Positions 8,844 through 17,541 of a DNA stretch of 64,000 nucleotides are shown in pieces. Source of the stretch: Chitinophagaceae bacterium PMP191F. GTDB lineage: Bacteria > Bacteroidota > Bacteroidia > Chitinophagales > Chitinophagaceae. The translations under genes and the position numbers were made by a program. The DNA is taken from the NCBI GenBank assembly GCA_001302245.1, contig LGYU01000016.1, positions 558,001 through 622,000 of the forward strand, in the 5' to 3' direction. The notes below the pieces were generated by a model. It worked only from the letters and a program-made list of their open reading frames with translations, did no database searches and had not been told where the DNA came from. Every line of letters starts with the position of its first letter. Within the stretch, counting starts at the first letter, position 1.

Positions 8844-10850
8844 ATGACTGCAGAAAAAAATGCCAGGAAGAATGTATGGCAGAATATTTTCCGGCTGGTA
8901 AGTCCTTACAGAAAACGACTGGCAGGTATTTTTGTCATCAGCCTGCTGGGTACAGTTGTAACATTAATAGAACCATTAATATACCGGGAAGCTGTTAATG
9001 ATATTGCAGGCCTGTTTGTACAGAAAGCCAGGAACGAAGTAAAACAGGAAATGGGTGCCGATACAGAAACTGAAGATGACCCGGTAGACAAACTGATCGA
9101 TAAAAAACTACATAAAAGAACAGACGCAGATTCTGTTCATAAAGAAAAACACACGCACAAACCAAACAGGAAAAAGGAAGCACACAGCGCTACGCGGGTG
9201 GCTCCGCGCACCAAGAACGAAGCCTTTGATACACTACTGTGGTCGGTGGTACTGTTATTGATCATCAATGTACTGGGACTTATTTTCTGGCGTATAGGTG
9301 AGAACATGAACATCAGGCTTTCCTGCACCATTGAAAAAAGATTCATCCGGCAAACCTTTGCCCATGTTTTAAAATTGCCGCTCTCCTTTTTTTCCAAACG
9401 CTCCAGTGCAGCTTTACACAAACAGATCGATCAGTCGGAGGAAATTTCCGGAACGGTAAGTTTCTTTACCAAAGATATTTTCCCTGAAGTGGTCAGTCTT
9501 ACCGGCACACTCGTTATTATGTTCTGGCAAAACTATGTACTGGCATTGATGGCTCTGTCTGTTATTCCCTTTTACATATTGATCACCATCCGTTCAACCC
9601 GCAAGTTGGAAATGAGCCTGGCCGGTTACTACGAAAAATGGGAAGATGTATCTGCCAGTATGCAGGATGCACTGGCCGGTATTAAAACCGTAAAATTATC
9701 GGGAGCAGAACAACGCGAAGTAGACAAACTGGACCAGCAGGCTTCTGACGCATACAAGGATTACATGCAGCGTTCTTTTCTTTCCAACAAATACAGTTTC
9801 TGGCAAACGCTGCTCACCCATCTTGCTACAGCCATGGTACTGGCCTACGGTGGTTACCTGGCATTGAACCACAAACTAACCCCGGGCGATGTGGTGATGT
9901 TTGTAGCCTATCTCGACATGCTGTACCAACCCATCGACAATCTTTCCAGCATCTGGGCCGAAGTACAGCAGAATGTAACCTCCGTAGCCAGGGCATTCAA
10001 AATATTGGACACCACCGTTACTGAAAAACCAGGTCATACACTGGCATTACAACAGGGACTGGTAGAATTTAAAAATGTTCATTTTGGATATACACCCGAA
10101 CGGGAAGTATTAAAAGGATTAACATTTACTGCCGAGCCTGGCAAAGTCACCGCTATTGTCGGCACTTCCGGCGCAGGCAAAACCACTACCGTAGACCTGT
10201 TGCTGAAACTTTATGAACCACAGGAAGGAGAAATACTGATTGACGGACAAAAGCTTTCTGAAGCCGATGCAGCATCCGTAAGACAACGCATTGGTATGGT
10301 AGCTGCTGATGGCGCTATTTTCAGAGGTACACTGGCAGATAATATCCGTTATAAAAAACCGGATGCTACAGACAGCGAGGTTGAAGGCGCCGCCATTGCT
10401 GCAGGTATGCAGAACACACTGCAACGACTTACAGATGGATTGCATACCATGGTAGGTGAAAGCGGTTTTGGTTTATCTGTAGGTGAAAGACAACGCCTGC
10501 AGATTGCACGTGTGATTATTTCCAAACCGGTGATCCTGATTATGGATGAAGCTACCGCCAACCTGGATTATGCTACAGAAGCAGAAGTTAAGAAAAGCAT
10601 TGATACCATCAGCAGGGAACATACGGTAATCATTATTGCACATCGTTATTCCATGGTAAAAGATGCCCATCATATTGTAGTACTGGATGCCGGTGAGGTA
10701 ATGGAAGAAGGTACCCCTGCCGAGCTGATTGAACAGGGCGGATGGTTTGCCAGTTTTGCCAACGCTGGTGAAGAAGACGACATTGAAGAAGACTCCGATG
10801 AAGATGCAGACTTTGAATCCGGTGAGGAAGACGAAGAAGAGGAAGAATAG
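8844..10850 (+). CDS. ABC exporter, fused permease and ATPase
   Basis: The 668-residue half-transporter has an N-terminal six-helix exporter domain and a C-terminal ATPase with Walker A GTSGAGKTT near residue 440, signature LSVGERQRLQIA near 546 and Walker B VILIMDEAT near 563. Two unusual features stand out. A highly charged, Lys/His/Asp-rich insert of about 60 residues lies between the first and second membrane segments (about residues 60-125). The C-terminus ends in a run of about 35 mostly Asp and Glu residues. Substrate is unknown; either charged region could bind metal ions or nucleic acid, but that is speculation. Confidence 0.9.
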   Translation: MTAEKNARKNVWQNIFRLVSPYRKRLAGIFVISLLGTVVTLIEPLIYREAVNDIAGLFVQKARNEVKQEMGADTETEDDPVDKLIDKKLHKRTDADSVHKEKHTHKPNRKKEAHSATRVAPRTKNEAFDTLLWSVVLLLIINVLGLIFWRIGENMNIRLSCTIEKRFIRQTFAHVLKLPLSFFSKRSSAALHKQIDQSEEISGTVSFFTKDIFPEVVSLTGTLVIMFWQNYVLALMALSVIPFYILITIRSTRKLEMSLAGYYEKWEDVSASMQDALAGIKTVKLSGAEQREVDKLDQQASDAYKDYMQRSFLSNKYSFWQTLLTHLATAMVLAYGGYLALNHKLTPGDVVMFVAYLDMLYQPIDNLSSIWAEVQQNVTSVARAFKILDTTVTEKPGHTLALQQGLVEFKNVHFGYTPEREVLKGLTFTAEPGKVTAIVGTSGAGKTTTVDLLLKLYEPQEGEILIDGQKLSEADAASVRQRIGMVAADGAIFRGTLADNIRYKKPDATDSEVEGAAIAAGMQNTLQRLTDGLHTMVGESGFGLSVGERQRLQIARVIISKPVILIMDEATANLDYATEAEVKKSIDTISREHTVIIIAHRYSMVKDAHHIVVLDAGEVMEEGTPAELIEQGGWFASFANAGEEDDIEEDSDEDADFESGEEDEEEEE

Positions 10851-10890
10851 CAAACGCTGTAATGCCTATTGTAAACCACAACAGATACCA

Positions 10891-11643
10891 ATGGCAATAA
10901 AAGATTTTATTCAGCAAAAACTGTGGTCCTTCCTGGCAGGTATGGGTAGTGCCATGATCATGATACTGGCTTTTTTTATTCCATCGTTGCAAGACCAGTG
11001 GGACCGCTATCAGTCCAGGAAAATCATCACACAGTATGAGAAGCTGGGTAATGAGTTTTACAATGAGGACCGGTATGATATGGCAGAACAGGCCTACCAG
11101 AAAGCATTTGAACTGTCTGACAATAAACGACTGGATATTGAGATCAAACGGATGAATGCGAAAATAAACCGCATCAATATGAATCCCAAATGGGGAACCA
11201 CGCCACCGGAAGACCTACAGGAAATAGATTTCCAGTACGTACTACACCTGCAGCAGGATGCGCAGATGGTCAAAGAACAGGTAGCCACCCTGAACAGTTA
11301 TGGCATATTCCTGGCAGCCGCTTCCAAACCACGAGCCTCCGAACAGGCATTCAGAAACGCCATACAACTTGATTCTACCGACGCTACTGCTTTCGTTAAC
11401 CTGGGCAACCTGTACGATCAGCAGGGTAAAAAACAGGCTGCACTGCTTCAATACCAGCAAGCCATCACCCTTGACAAAAGCAATACATGGGCGCATTACA
11501 ACCTGGGACTTCTCTATTATGAACAGGGAAATATACAAGCCGCAAAAAATGAATTTGCACAGGTATTACAGATCGACTCTACCGATGCCGATGCGCGGAA
11601 ACAATATGAGCTTATGGAGAAAGCAGCAGCTCCTGCACATTAA
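10891..11643 (+). CDS. Membrane-anchored TPR protein
   Basis: The 250-residue product has one N-terminal membrane segment (FLAGMGSAMIMILAFFIPSL) and then tetratricopeptide repeats: a first at about residues 45-75 (NEFYNEDRYDMAEQAYQKAFEL) and two or three near the C-terminus (ATAFVNLGNLYDQQGKKQAAL, TWAHYNLGLLYYEQGNIQAA). An upstream in-frame extension to 10729 overlaps the ABC gene and is basic and unstructured, so I start at 10891. It lies 40 bases after the ABC exporter and may scaffold it or be independent. Confidence 0.8.
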   Translation: MAIKDFIQQKLWSFLAGMGSAMIMILAFFIPSLQDQWDRYQSRKIITQYEKLGNEFYNEDRYDMAEQAYQKAFELSDNKRLDIEIKRMNAKINRINMNPKWGTTPPEDLQEIDFQYVLHLQQDAQMVKEQVATLNSYGIFLAAASKPRASEQAFRNAIQLDSTDATAFVNLGNLYDQQGKKQAALLQYQQAITLDKSNTWAHYNLGLLYYEQGNIQAAKNEFAQVLQIDSTDADARKQYELMEKAAAPAH

Positions 11644-11942
11644 TCAATCATATTGAAAGATACGGTCAGGATAATGATGGTCAAAAAGATCAGTGCCGCC
11701 AGGAAAACGATATCAGCAATATATTCTATCCTTTCAGATTTTGCCCGCTGCCGGGTACGCATAGAAAGAAAAGAAAGAACACAACTCACCATCAGGAAAA
11801 TACTGGCTATAGCGGTCAGATCATCAATCAGCGTAGCTGCTCCGAACCTGGAAATTTTAATAGAAGTAATGATGATAAGGCAAAAGCCCAGCAACGTTGC
11901 TGATGTATTCAGTATATGGGGAGATTTGTTATCTAACGACAT
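11640..11942 (-). CDS. Small unknown membrane protein
   Basis: The 100-residue product has three predicted membrane segments (about residues 14-30, 40-60 and 75-95) and a basic loop RTRQRAKSER. Its stop codon overlaps the stop of the convergent TPR gene by four bases. No family recognised. Confidence 0.62.
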   Translation of the reverse strand: MSLDNKSPHILNTSATLLGFCLIIITSIKISRFGAATLIDDLTAIASIFLMVSCVLSFLSMRTRQRAKSERIEYIADIVFLAALIFLTIIILTVSFNMID

Positions 11943-12154
11943 AACTGTTGAATATTTTCATACCGGTACCGGAAAAACATTGCATGGCACCAATCCTTCG
12001 TACAATAAAAATACACTTTGTACAAGATAAAAATTTCAGCAATACCCCAACCTCTTTGCAACTTTCATAACACCGCATTAGCATTTATTGTAGAACTGTT
12101 AAGAAGCAATTCGGTGGCAACAATACAACAGTGATTATAAGTTTTTTGAATGTC

Positions 12155-13362
12155 TGCAATTACTCCGCGGGCTGCCACCCCGACCGAAGGGAGGGGTCTG
12201 AATGCTGCACATGCAGCAAGCCGTATTATTGGCAGCGGGCTGTCATTCCGAACAAGCAGCAGCCACCTGCCTCTACAACACTGTAATGCGAAGTGAGGAA
12301 TCTGAAAGCTGAACATGTAGCAAGCCGTATTATTGGCAGCGAGCCGTCATTCCGAACGAGCAGCAGCCACCCACCCCTCCAACACTGTAATGCGAAGTGA
12401 GGAATCTGAAAGCTGAACATGTAGCAAGCTATATTATTGACAGCATCCTTGCCATTCGTACTACCAGATCCCTCCCTTCGGTCGGGATGACGGCTCCCAA
12501 AGTAAAGGTTGCATACTATCAGGCAAAGCATGCTGTGAGGTTTGTGTATACCTGCAATTACTCCGCAGGCTGTCACCCCGACGAAGGAGGGGTCTGAAAG
12601 CTGCACATGCAGAAAGCCGTATTATTGGCAGCGGGCCGGTCATTCCGAACAAGCAGCAGCCACCTGCCTCTACAACACTGTAATGCGAAGTGAGGAATCT
12701 GAAAACTGAACATGTAGCAAGCCGTATTATTGGCAGCGAGCCGTCATTCCGAACAAGCAGCAGCCACCCGCCCCTACAACACTGTAATGCGAAGTGAGGA
12801 ATCTGAAAGCTGAACATGCTACAAACGGTATTAAATGCTGCGTGCTTCCTATTCGTACTACCAGATCCCTCCCTTCGGTCGGGATGACGGCTCCCAAAGT
12901 AAAGGTTGCATGCTATCAGGCAAAGCATGCTGTGAGGTTTGTGTATACCTGCAATTACTCCGCGGGCTGTCACCCCGACGAAGGAGGGGTCTGAATGCTG
13001 CACATGCAGCAAGCCGTATTATTGGCAGCGGGCTGTCATTCCGAACGAGCAGCAGCCACCTGCCCCTACAACACTGTAATGCGAAGTGAGGAATCTGAAA
13101 GCTGAACATGTAGCAAGCGGTATTAAATGTTGCATGCTTCCTATTCGTGCTACCAGATCCCTCCCTGCGGTCGGGATGACGGCTCCCGAAGTAAAGGTTG
13201 CATGCTATCAGGCAAAGCATACTGTGAATTTTGTGTATGCCTGTAATTACTCCGCGGGCTGTCACCCCGACCAACGGGAGGGGTCTGAAAGCTGCACATG
13301 CAGCAAGCCGTATTATTGGCAGCGGGCTGTCATTCCGAACGAGCAGCAGCCACCTGCCACGC
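12155..13362. repeat. Composite repeat array 1 (A-B-B-C units of about 397 bp)
   Basis: Three kinds of block alternate. Block A starts TGCAATTACTCCGCGGGCTG and carries CACCCCGACGAAGGAGGGGTC. Block B, about 104 bp, starts TCATTCCGAAC and ends GTGAGGAATCTGAAAGCTG plus a short tail. Block C carries ATCCCTCCCTTCGGTCGGGATGACGG, an inverted version of A. A begins at 12155, 12553, 12950 and 13242; B at 12243, 12347, 12640, 12744, 13036 and a truncated copy at 13330. Unit lengths are 398, 397 and 292 bp (the last lacks one B). Open frames across the array differ by exactly these periods and are repeat translations, not genes. Confidence 0.85.
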
Positions 13363-13492
13363 CAGCAGCGCGGTATATTGGTTGCGCCGAATGTAAACGC
13401 ACCAACAAAAAAAGAGGCGCTTAAACAAGCGCCCCTATAGAAAAACCACAATATACCAGTGCCTCTAAAGCACGTAACAACAAAAAAAATAA

Positions 13493-13813
13493 TCAATGCC
13501 GTATCTTACTACTACCCTTTTCCTTAAGCTGTACATTCCTTTCACGGCTATGATTTAATATAAAAGCACCTTCCAGGCACCTTTCCAGATAGTCAAAAAA
13601 CCAGTAAATAGCTTTGCGATCTTCAGGGTCTGAAAAATATATTGCATTACTGGTAAATGCAGCATTGCGCAGCTTGTACAGATTTTCACGAACCTTTATC
13701 AAATCATACTCAAGAAAAAACACGCTGATGCAAAACATAGGATCTCTTTTTTCCTGTTCGTTCAACAAGAAGGGACTTTTAAAAAAGTTATTCTCCAGTG
13801 GTACCGTGTACAT
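13493..13813 (-). CDS. Small unknown protein, paralog 1 of a tandem pair
   Basis: The 106-residue product has no signal peptide or membrane segment and looks all-helical. It is clearly related to the next gene: both share an FSD.(E/S)(E/D)RK.I.WF core (FSDPEDRKAIYWFFDYLE here), a preceding helix with KLRNAAFTS, and a following E.A..L helix. I do not recognise the family. Position between two arrays of the same repeat and beside decayed regulator genes suggests an accessory cassette. The A+T content looks higher than in the flanking chromosomal genes. Confidence 0.6.
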   Translation of the reverse strand: MYTVPLENNFFKSPFLLNEQEKRDPMFCISVFFLEYDLIKVRENLYKLRNAAFTSNAIYFSDPEDRKAIYWFFDYLERCLEGAFILNHSRERNVQLKEKGSSKIRH

Positions 13814-13881
13814 ACAACAAGCATTTTAAATGGTGATGCAATAAGATAATGGGGGCGGTAACATATACCATAAGCGGGGGG

Positions 13882-14223
13882 CTATGGCCTGGCAGGCTTT
13901 ACTATTTTAAGCAGCTCGCGTTGTTCATACGCCTCATACAACAATAAAGCAGCCTCAAAAAAACTCTCCGTTTCATTAATAAACCAGTGAATGTTTTTAC
14001 GCTCTGAAGCATCGGAAAAATGTTCATCGCTGGTGGTGAGTGCCGCATACAGCAGGCGCTGTAGCTGAATGCGGATATCACTCAGCGGCATGCTGCTGAA
14101 AAAGCAGCCGATCACATTCATAGCATCGTTGCGCTCCTCTAAAGAAAGGCGCACGGGGCGGTCAAAAAAATCCTTATTTTGTTCAATGCAGTACATGAGG
14201 TAAGTGTTTAAAAGGTGAAGCAA
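13882..14223 (-). CDS. Small unknown protein, paralog 2 of a tandem pair
   Basis: The 113-residue product aligns with paralog 1 over about 75 residues: RIQLQRLLYAALTTSDEHFSD matches KVRENLYKLRNAAFTSNAIYFSD position by position, and ERKNIHWFINETESFFEAALLL matches DRKAIYWFFDYLERCLEGAFIL. It is helical and soluble. The 68-base gap between the two genes and the shared strand suggest one transcript, with this gene first. Function unknown. Confidence 0.6.
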   Translation of the reverse strand: MLHLLNTYLMYCIEQNKDFFDRPVRLSLEERNDAMNVIGCFFSSMPLSDIRIQLQRLLYAALTTSDEHFSDASERKNIHWFINETESFFEAALLLYEAYEQRELLKIVKPARP

Positions 14224-14390
14224 TAGGTTACCGCTACCGGCAGCAGGCCGGTATATAGATGTGGTGTGTGTGCAATGCAGGAAAACAAATGCAAATGAAT
14301 GAAAGAAACTGGTAAGCAGAAATGTAACGCTTTTGCCACAGCGCTATGGCATTGGGGAGAAAAGAGAAAGCGCGAGTCTCAACTTACCCA

Positions 14391-14495
14391 TATCTAGAGG
14401 CCGTAGGAAGCCTTGGAACGAATAAGTGAGCCCGCGCAAAGCGAGGGCTGTTCACTTACTGTCTCGTTCCGTGAAATGTCCTACGTTTCTAGATA
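14391..14495. repeat. 105-bp imperfect hairpin, possible MITE or structured RNA
   Basis: Nested complementary arms run across the whole block: TATCTAGAGGCCGTAGGA (14391-14408) with TCCTACGTTTCTAGATA (14479-14495); GGAACGA (14415) with TCGTTCC (14464); TAAGTGA (14423) with TCACTTA (14452); and an inner hairpin at 14430-14448, GCCCGCGC with GCGAGGGC around AAA. The arms differ by small bulges. It is G+C-rich in an A+T-rich setting and lies between the paralog pair and the decayed regulators. Confidence 0.7.
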
Positions 14496-14664
14496 GGAGA
14501 CAAAAAGTAAAGCGCAATAATGTATTTCTTCTCTAAGAGTCACAAATATATAATTTTTACAAAGGTGTTACTTAAATTGTAAAAAACTGCGGTACTATAA
14601 GACCGCAAATGAAAATTTCTAGAAGAAATGCTCACGATTTTAATAGTTCTAAAATAAAATATGA

Positions 14665-14751
14665 AAAAATATAACCTTAGCTACCTCTATTGAGTTGGCA
14701 AAAGGATTAAATATTCATCCTTCCAAACTAATGGACTTTGAATATGAGTAA
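14665..14751 (+). pseudogene. C-terminal remnant of an XRE-family regulator
   Basis: The frame reads ITLATSIELAKGLNIHPSKL then MDFEYE and a stop, the usual end of a Cro/CI-type helix-turn-helix protein of Bacteroidota. A stop codon lies directly upstream and no start or first helices are present. Its stop codon overlaps the start of the next gene remnant, which implies an old two-gene operon. Confidence 0.55.
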
Positions 14752-14954
14752 AGTAATTGTAGATCAAGAAAACATAACCTCTATTGAGGAATACGTAATA
14801 GCATTTGTTAACATTAGTTGAAAGTTCGAGTCAATCTCATAAATATAATCTTCGTCATATTAATGCACTTGCTGATTACTTTGGGTTATCACCCCGTGTA
14901 TTTCTACCCGAAAAGGCTTTCCCGGTAGATAACATGAACGAGGGTACGAAATAA
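14744..14954 (+). pseudogene. XRE-family regulator with internal deletion
   Basis: An ATG at 14744 opens MSKVIVDQENITSIEEYVIA, a typical start for these regulators, but the frame closes after about 25 codons. From 14814 a second frame resumes with LVESSSQSHKYNLRHINALA and continues to DYFGLSPRVFLPEKAFPV and a stop at 14954. The missing middle corresponds to the first helices of the DNA-binding fold, so the gene has lost roughly 25 codons and the frame. Confidence 0.6.
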
Positions 14955-15074
14955 TTGCCTGCTCCATACCTAATTTATATTGCGCCCCTACGGGGCGCTT
15001 TCTTTTTGTGCTGCTTTGCTACCGATAGTACGGCCCTATGGGCCGAGAGCTTTTTAGGGTGCGTTGAGTATAAT

Positions 15075-16150
15075 AGATGTACCAATTATTCCGCGGGCCG
15101 TCATCCCGACGAAGGAGGGATCCGAAAGCTGCACATGTAGCAAACTGCATTAAATGTAGCATACTCATTATTCGAGTTTCCAGATTCCTCCCGGCGCCAT
15201 TAATTGCTGCTATTACTTAGCCCCTGCTGGCTTGGTCGGAATGACGGGTTCCCAGCTGGTGTAAGTCACGGATTCCTCCGCGGGCGGTCACCCCAACGAA
15301 GGAGGTGTCTGAAAGCTGAACATGCAGCGGGCTGTCATTCCGAACGAGCAGCAGCCACCTGCCTCTACAACACTGTAATGCGAAGTGAGGAATCTGAAAG
15401 CTGCACATGTAGTAGGCAACATAAAGTATAGTATACTTGCTATTCAGGCTACCAGATTCCTCCCTGCGCCATTAATTGCTGCTATTACTTAACCCCTGCT
15501 GGCTTGGTCGGAATGACGGGTTCCCAGCTGGTGTAAGTCACGGATTCCTCCGCGGGCTGTCACCCCAACGAAGGAGGTGTCTGAAAGCTGCACATGCAGC
15601 GGGCTGTCATTCCGAACGAGCAGCAGCCACCTGCCTCTACAACACTGTAATGCGAAGTGAGGAATCTGAAAGCTGCACATGTAGTAAGCAACATAAAGTA
15701 TAGTATACTTGCTATTCAGGCTACCAGATTCCTCCCTGCGCCATTAATTGCTGCTATTACTTAACCCCTGCTGGCTTGGTCGGAATGACGGGTTCCCGGC
15801 TGGTGTAAGTCACGGATTCCTCCGCGGGCGGTCACCCCGACCAACGGGAAGGGTCTGAAAGTTGCACATGCAACGAGCTATATTATTTGTAGCGTGCCCG
15901 TCATTCCGCACGAGCAGCAGCCACCCGCCCCTACAACACTGTAATGCGAAGTGAGGAATCTGAAAGCTGCACATGCTACAAACGGTATTAAATGCTGCGT
16001 GCTTCCTATTCGTACTACCAGATCCCTCCCTGCGGTCGGGATGACGGCTCCCGAAGTAAAGGTTGCATGCTATCAGGCAAAGCATACTATGAGTTTTGTG
16101 TATGCCTGCAATTACTCCGCGGGCATCATCCCGGTGAAGGAGAAATACGG
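15075..16150. repeat. Composite repeat array 2, same family as array 1
   Basis: The same A, B and C blocks recur, with B starts at 15335, 15607 and 15901. A variant C block carries CCATTAATTGCTGCTATTAC followed by CTTGGTCGGAATGACGGG. The last A block (near 16108) is cut and runs into the 3' end of the next gene. The region between arrays 1 and 2 is 13363-15074. Confidence 0.82.
15197..15830. repeat. 272-bp tandem direct repeat, two copies plus a partial third
   Basis: The landmark CCATTAATTGCTGCTATTAC occurs at 15197, 15469 and 15741, spaced exactly 272 bases. The first two periods differ by only a few substitutions, so the duplication is recent. Confidence 0.85.
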
Positions 16151-16698
16151 TTGCTTCCGTAAACTGCAGTAGTATGGAAAGGTGTAAACAGCACAGATAA
16201 CCGTTGCCTGTTTGTACTGCGTATATTAATACTATTCTTTTTCTCACAGCGTTTCAGATTCGTAGTTTCCTGTACTACCGGTTCCTGATACGTTGCAGTG
16301 CTCTCCTGCACTATTTCGTATTCAACATCGCTACTATATCCTACACTGTACAGGTATTGCCACAAAACGTTGGAGAGCATTTCATCTGTATAGTTATCAT
16401 TTTTCAACGATTGGTTTGCCACTCCTACCAATTGGCGGTACAGGCTGTGCAGCTTCCAGCCTTGCGGCAAACGGCGGTATACGGTAGCTGCTATGGCTGA
16501 TGCCCTGCCCAGTTTTGCAGCAAACAGCATTGTCTTTTTAAATGATACAGATTCTTTTACACGCCTGCCCGTCAATGAACTTTTAGTACGCCCTATGTAT
16601 TCACCATTCAGCATGCAAAAAGTGAGGCGTCGCCTGCGCAGTGTGCCAGTCCGGAAAATATATGCAGGGTTGTACGGTATGTTTTGATTGTCCGCCAT
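16126..16698 (-). CDS. Unknown small protein, C-terminus read from repeat sequence
   Basis: The 190-residue product is basic at both ends. The central part (KKTMLFAAKLGRASAIAATV then YRRLPQGWKLHSLYRQLVG) resembles, from memory, a family of Bacteroidota proteins of unknown role with a conserved xxNxxxFGxASxxAxxxR helix; this match is tentative. The last residues, VYGSNRISPSPG, are encoded by the edge of repeat array 2, so the natural stop may have been lost and replaced when the repeat arrived. Confidence 0.5.
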   Translation of the reverse strand: MADNQNIPYNPAYIFRTGTLRRRRLTFCMLNGEYIGRTKSSLTGRRVKESVSFKKTMLFAAKLGRASAIAATVYRRLPQGWKLHSLYRQLVGVANQSLKNDNYTDEMLSNVLWQYLYSVGYSSDVEYEIVQESTATYQEPVVQETTNLKRCEKKNSINIRSTNRQRLSVLFTPFHTTAVYGSNRISPSPG

Positions 16699-17078
16699 AT
16701 CTTATCTGGCAAAAAATGCCTCTCTTAAAGTTAGCATCCCTTATCCGGCTTTAATCTGCTTCCCTCCCTTTTTAACCAATAATTGGCTCAGGTGTAAAAG
16801 TATTTCCGTTAAAACATTATTCAGGATTTATCAGGGCTTTACAGTGACCTTCCAGCCTCATTATGGCGGGTAAAAGCGCAGAAACTAAGGGTTGTATGGA
16901 TAGAAATATACAAGGAAAACGCAGTATGCCAGGAAGAAAACCGATAAAAACGGAGAAAGAAAAAGGATGTATTTCCAGCAGTTGCAAACTACGCAAATCA
17001 TTCATATCCGTAAAAAACTTTATTTACATTTACAGATATACCTACAACCGGTATTGCCGGCAATATAGAACCTTCTAT
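16699..17078. other. Intergenic region, 380 bases
   Basis: The region separates two divergent genes and presumably holds their promoters. I see no hairpin, repeat or convincing gene; the open frame entering from 16863 has a basic low-complexity start and I treat it as upstream of the real start at 17079. Confidence 0.4.
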
Positions 17079-17485
17079 ATGAATACATTGACCTTTAACA
17101 AAAGATCAGACAACTTTGAAACCACTGTAACTATAGCCTGTCAACGATGCAACCTGTTTATCTGCAACATAACAGAGAATGATACTGATAAGGCTACCGA
17201 GATTGCTAATAAAGTCAACAACCGGCTGAATGGACATATTGATGCCATAAAAGCAATTGCCGCAGAAAAACTGCCGGATATAAAGCATGATGCCTGGCTG
17301 AAAGAAGATGAAAGCCACTTACAGCCGCTGCGTTTGCAACACAGATATCTCCGGACGTTGTAATCTCTTTTGCTGACGGCAGCCCAGAGAATCATTTCTT
17401 TGATAACGATATTTTCTGCGGACATTCCATCCGGGTAAGCGTAAATGAAGGCTTTGTACTGGCCGATGCTGATATTGCGGGATAA
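17079..17485 (+). pseudogene. DUF2262-like gene with a frameshift
   Basis: From an ATG at 17079 the frame reads MNTLTFNKRSDNFETTV to about WLKEDE (near 17311). The continuation is in another frame: PLTAAAFATQISPDVVISFA, then DGSPENHFFDNDIFCGHSIR and a final ADADIAG before a stop at 17485. The second part fits the C-terminal DUF2262 pattern (DGxxxxxFxDxDxFxGHxIxV...AxIAG). A one-base change near 17311-17320 would restore one protein of about 135 residues. It could be a sequencing error rather than decay. Confidence 0.55.
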
Positions 17486-17541
17486 GAGAATCCGGCAACA
17501 TTATTGCTTGGAAAATAGATTACTTATTCGTTGTTTGAAAT

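Noticed and set aside
12065-13496. Many overlapping open frames of 60-212 residues on both strands
   Set aside because: They lie inside repeat array 1, recur with its exact periods (for example 397 bases) and give the same peptides in each copy, so they are translations of repeats.
14391-14495. Hairpin as an integron attC site
   Set aside because: No GTTRRRY/RYYYAAC core sites and no integrase of the integron type are in the window.
15204-15703. Two 75-residue frames with nearly the same sequence
   Set aside because: They are spaced 272 bases, the period of the tandem repeat, and match repeat modules; not genes.
12155-16150. Repeat arrays considered as CRISPR
   Set aside because: Units are far longer than CRISPR repeats, the modules vary in number and orientation, there are no uniform spacers, and no cas gene is present.
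16863-17078. Longer start for the DUF2262-like gene
   Set aside because: The extra 72 residues are basic and low in complexity and do not fit the family; the ATG at 17079 is preferred.
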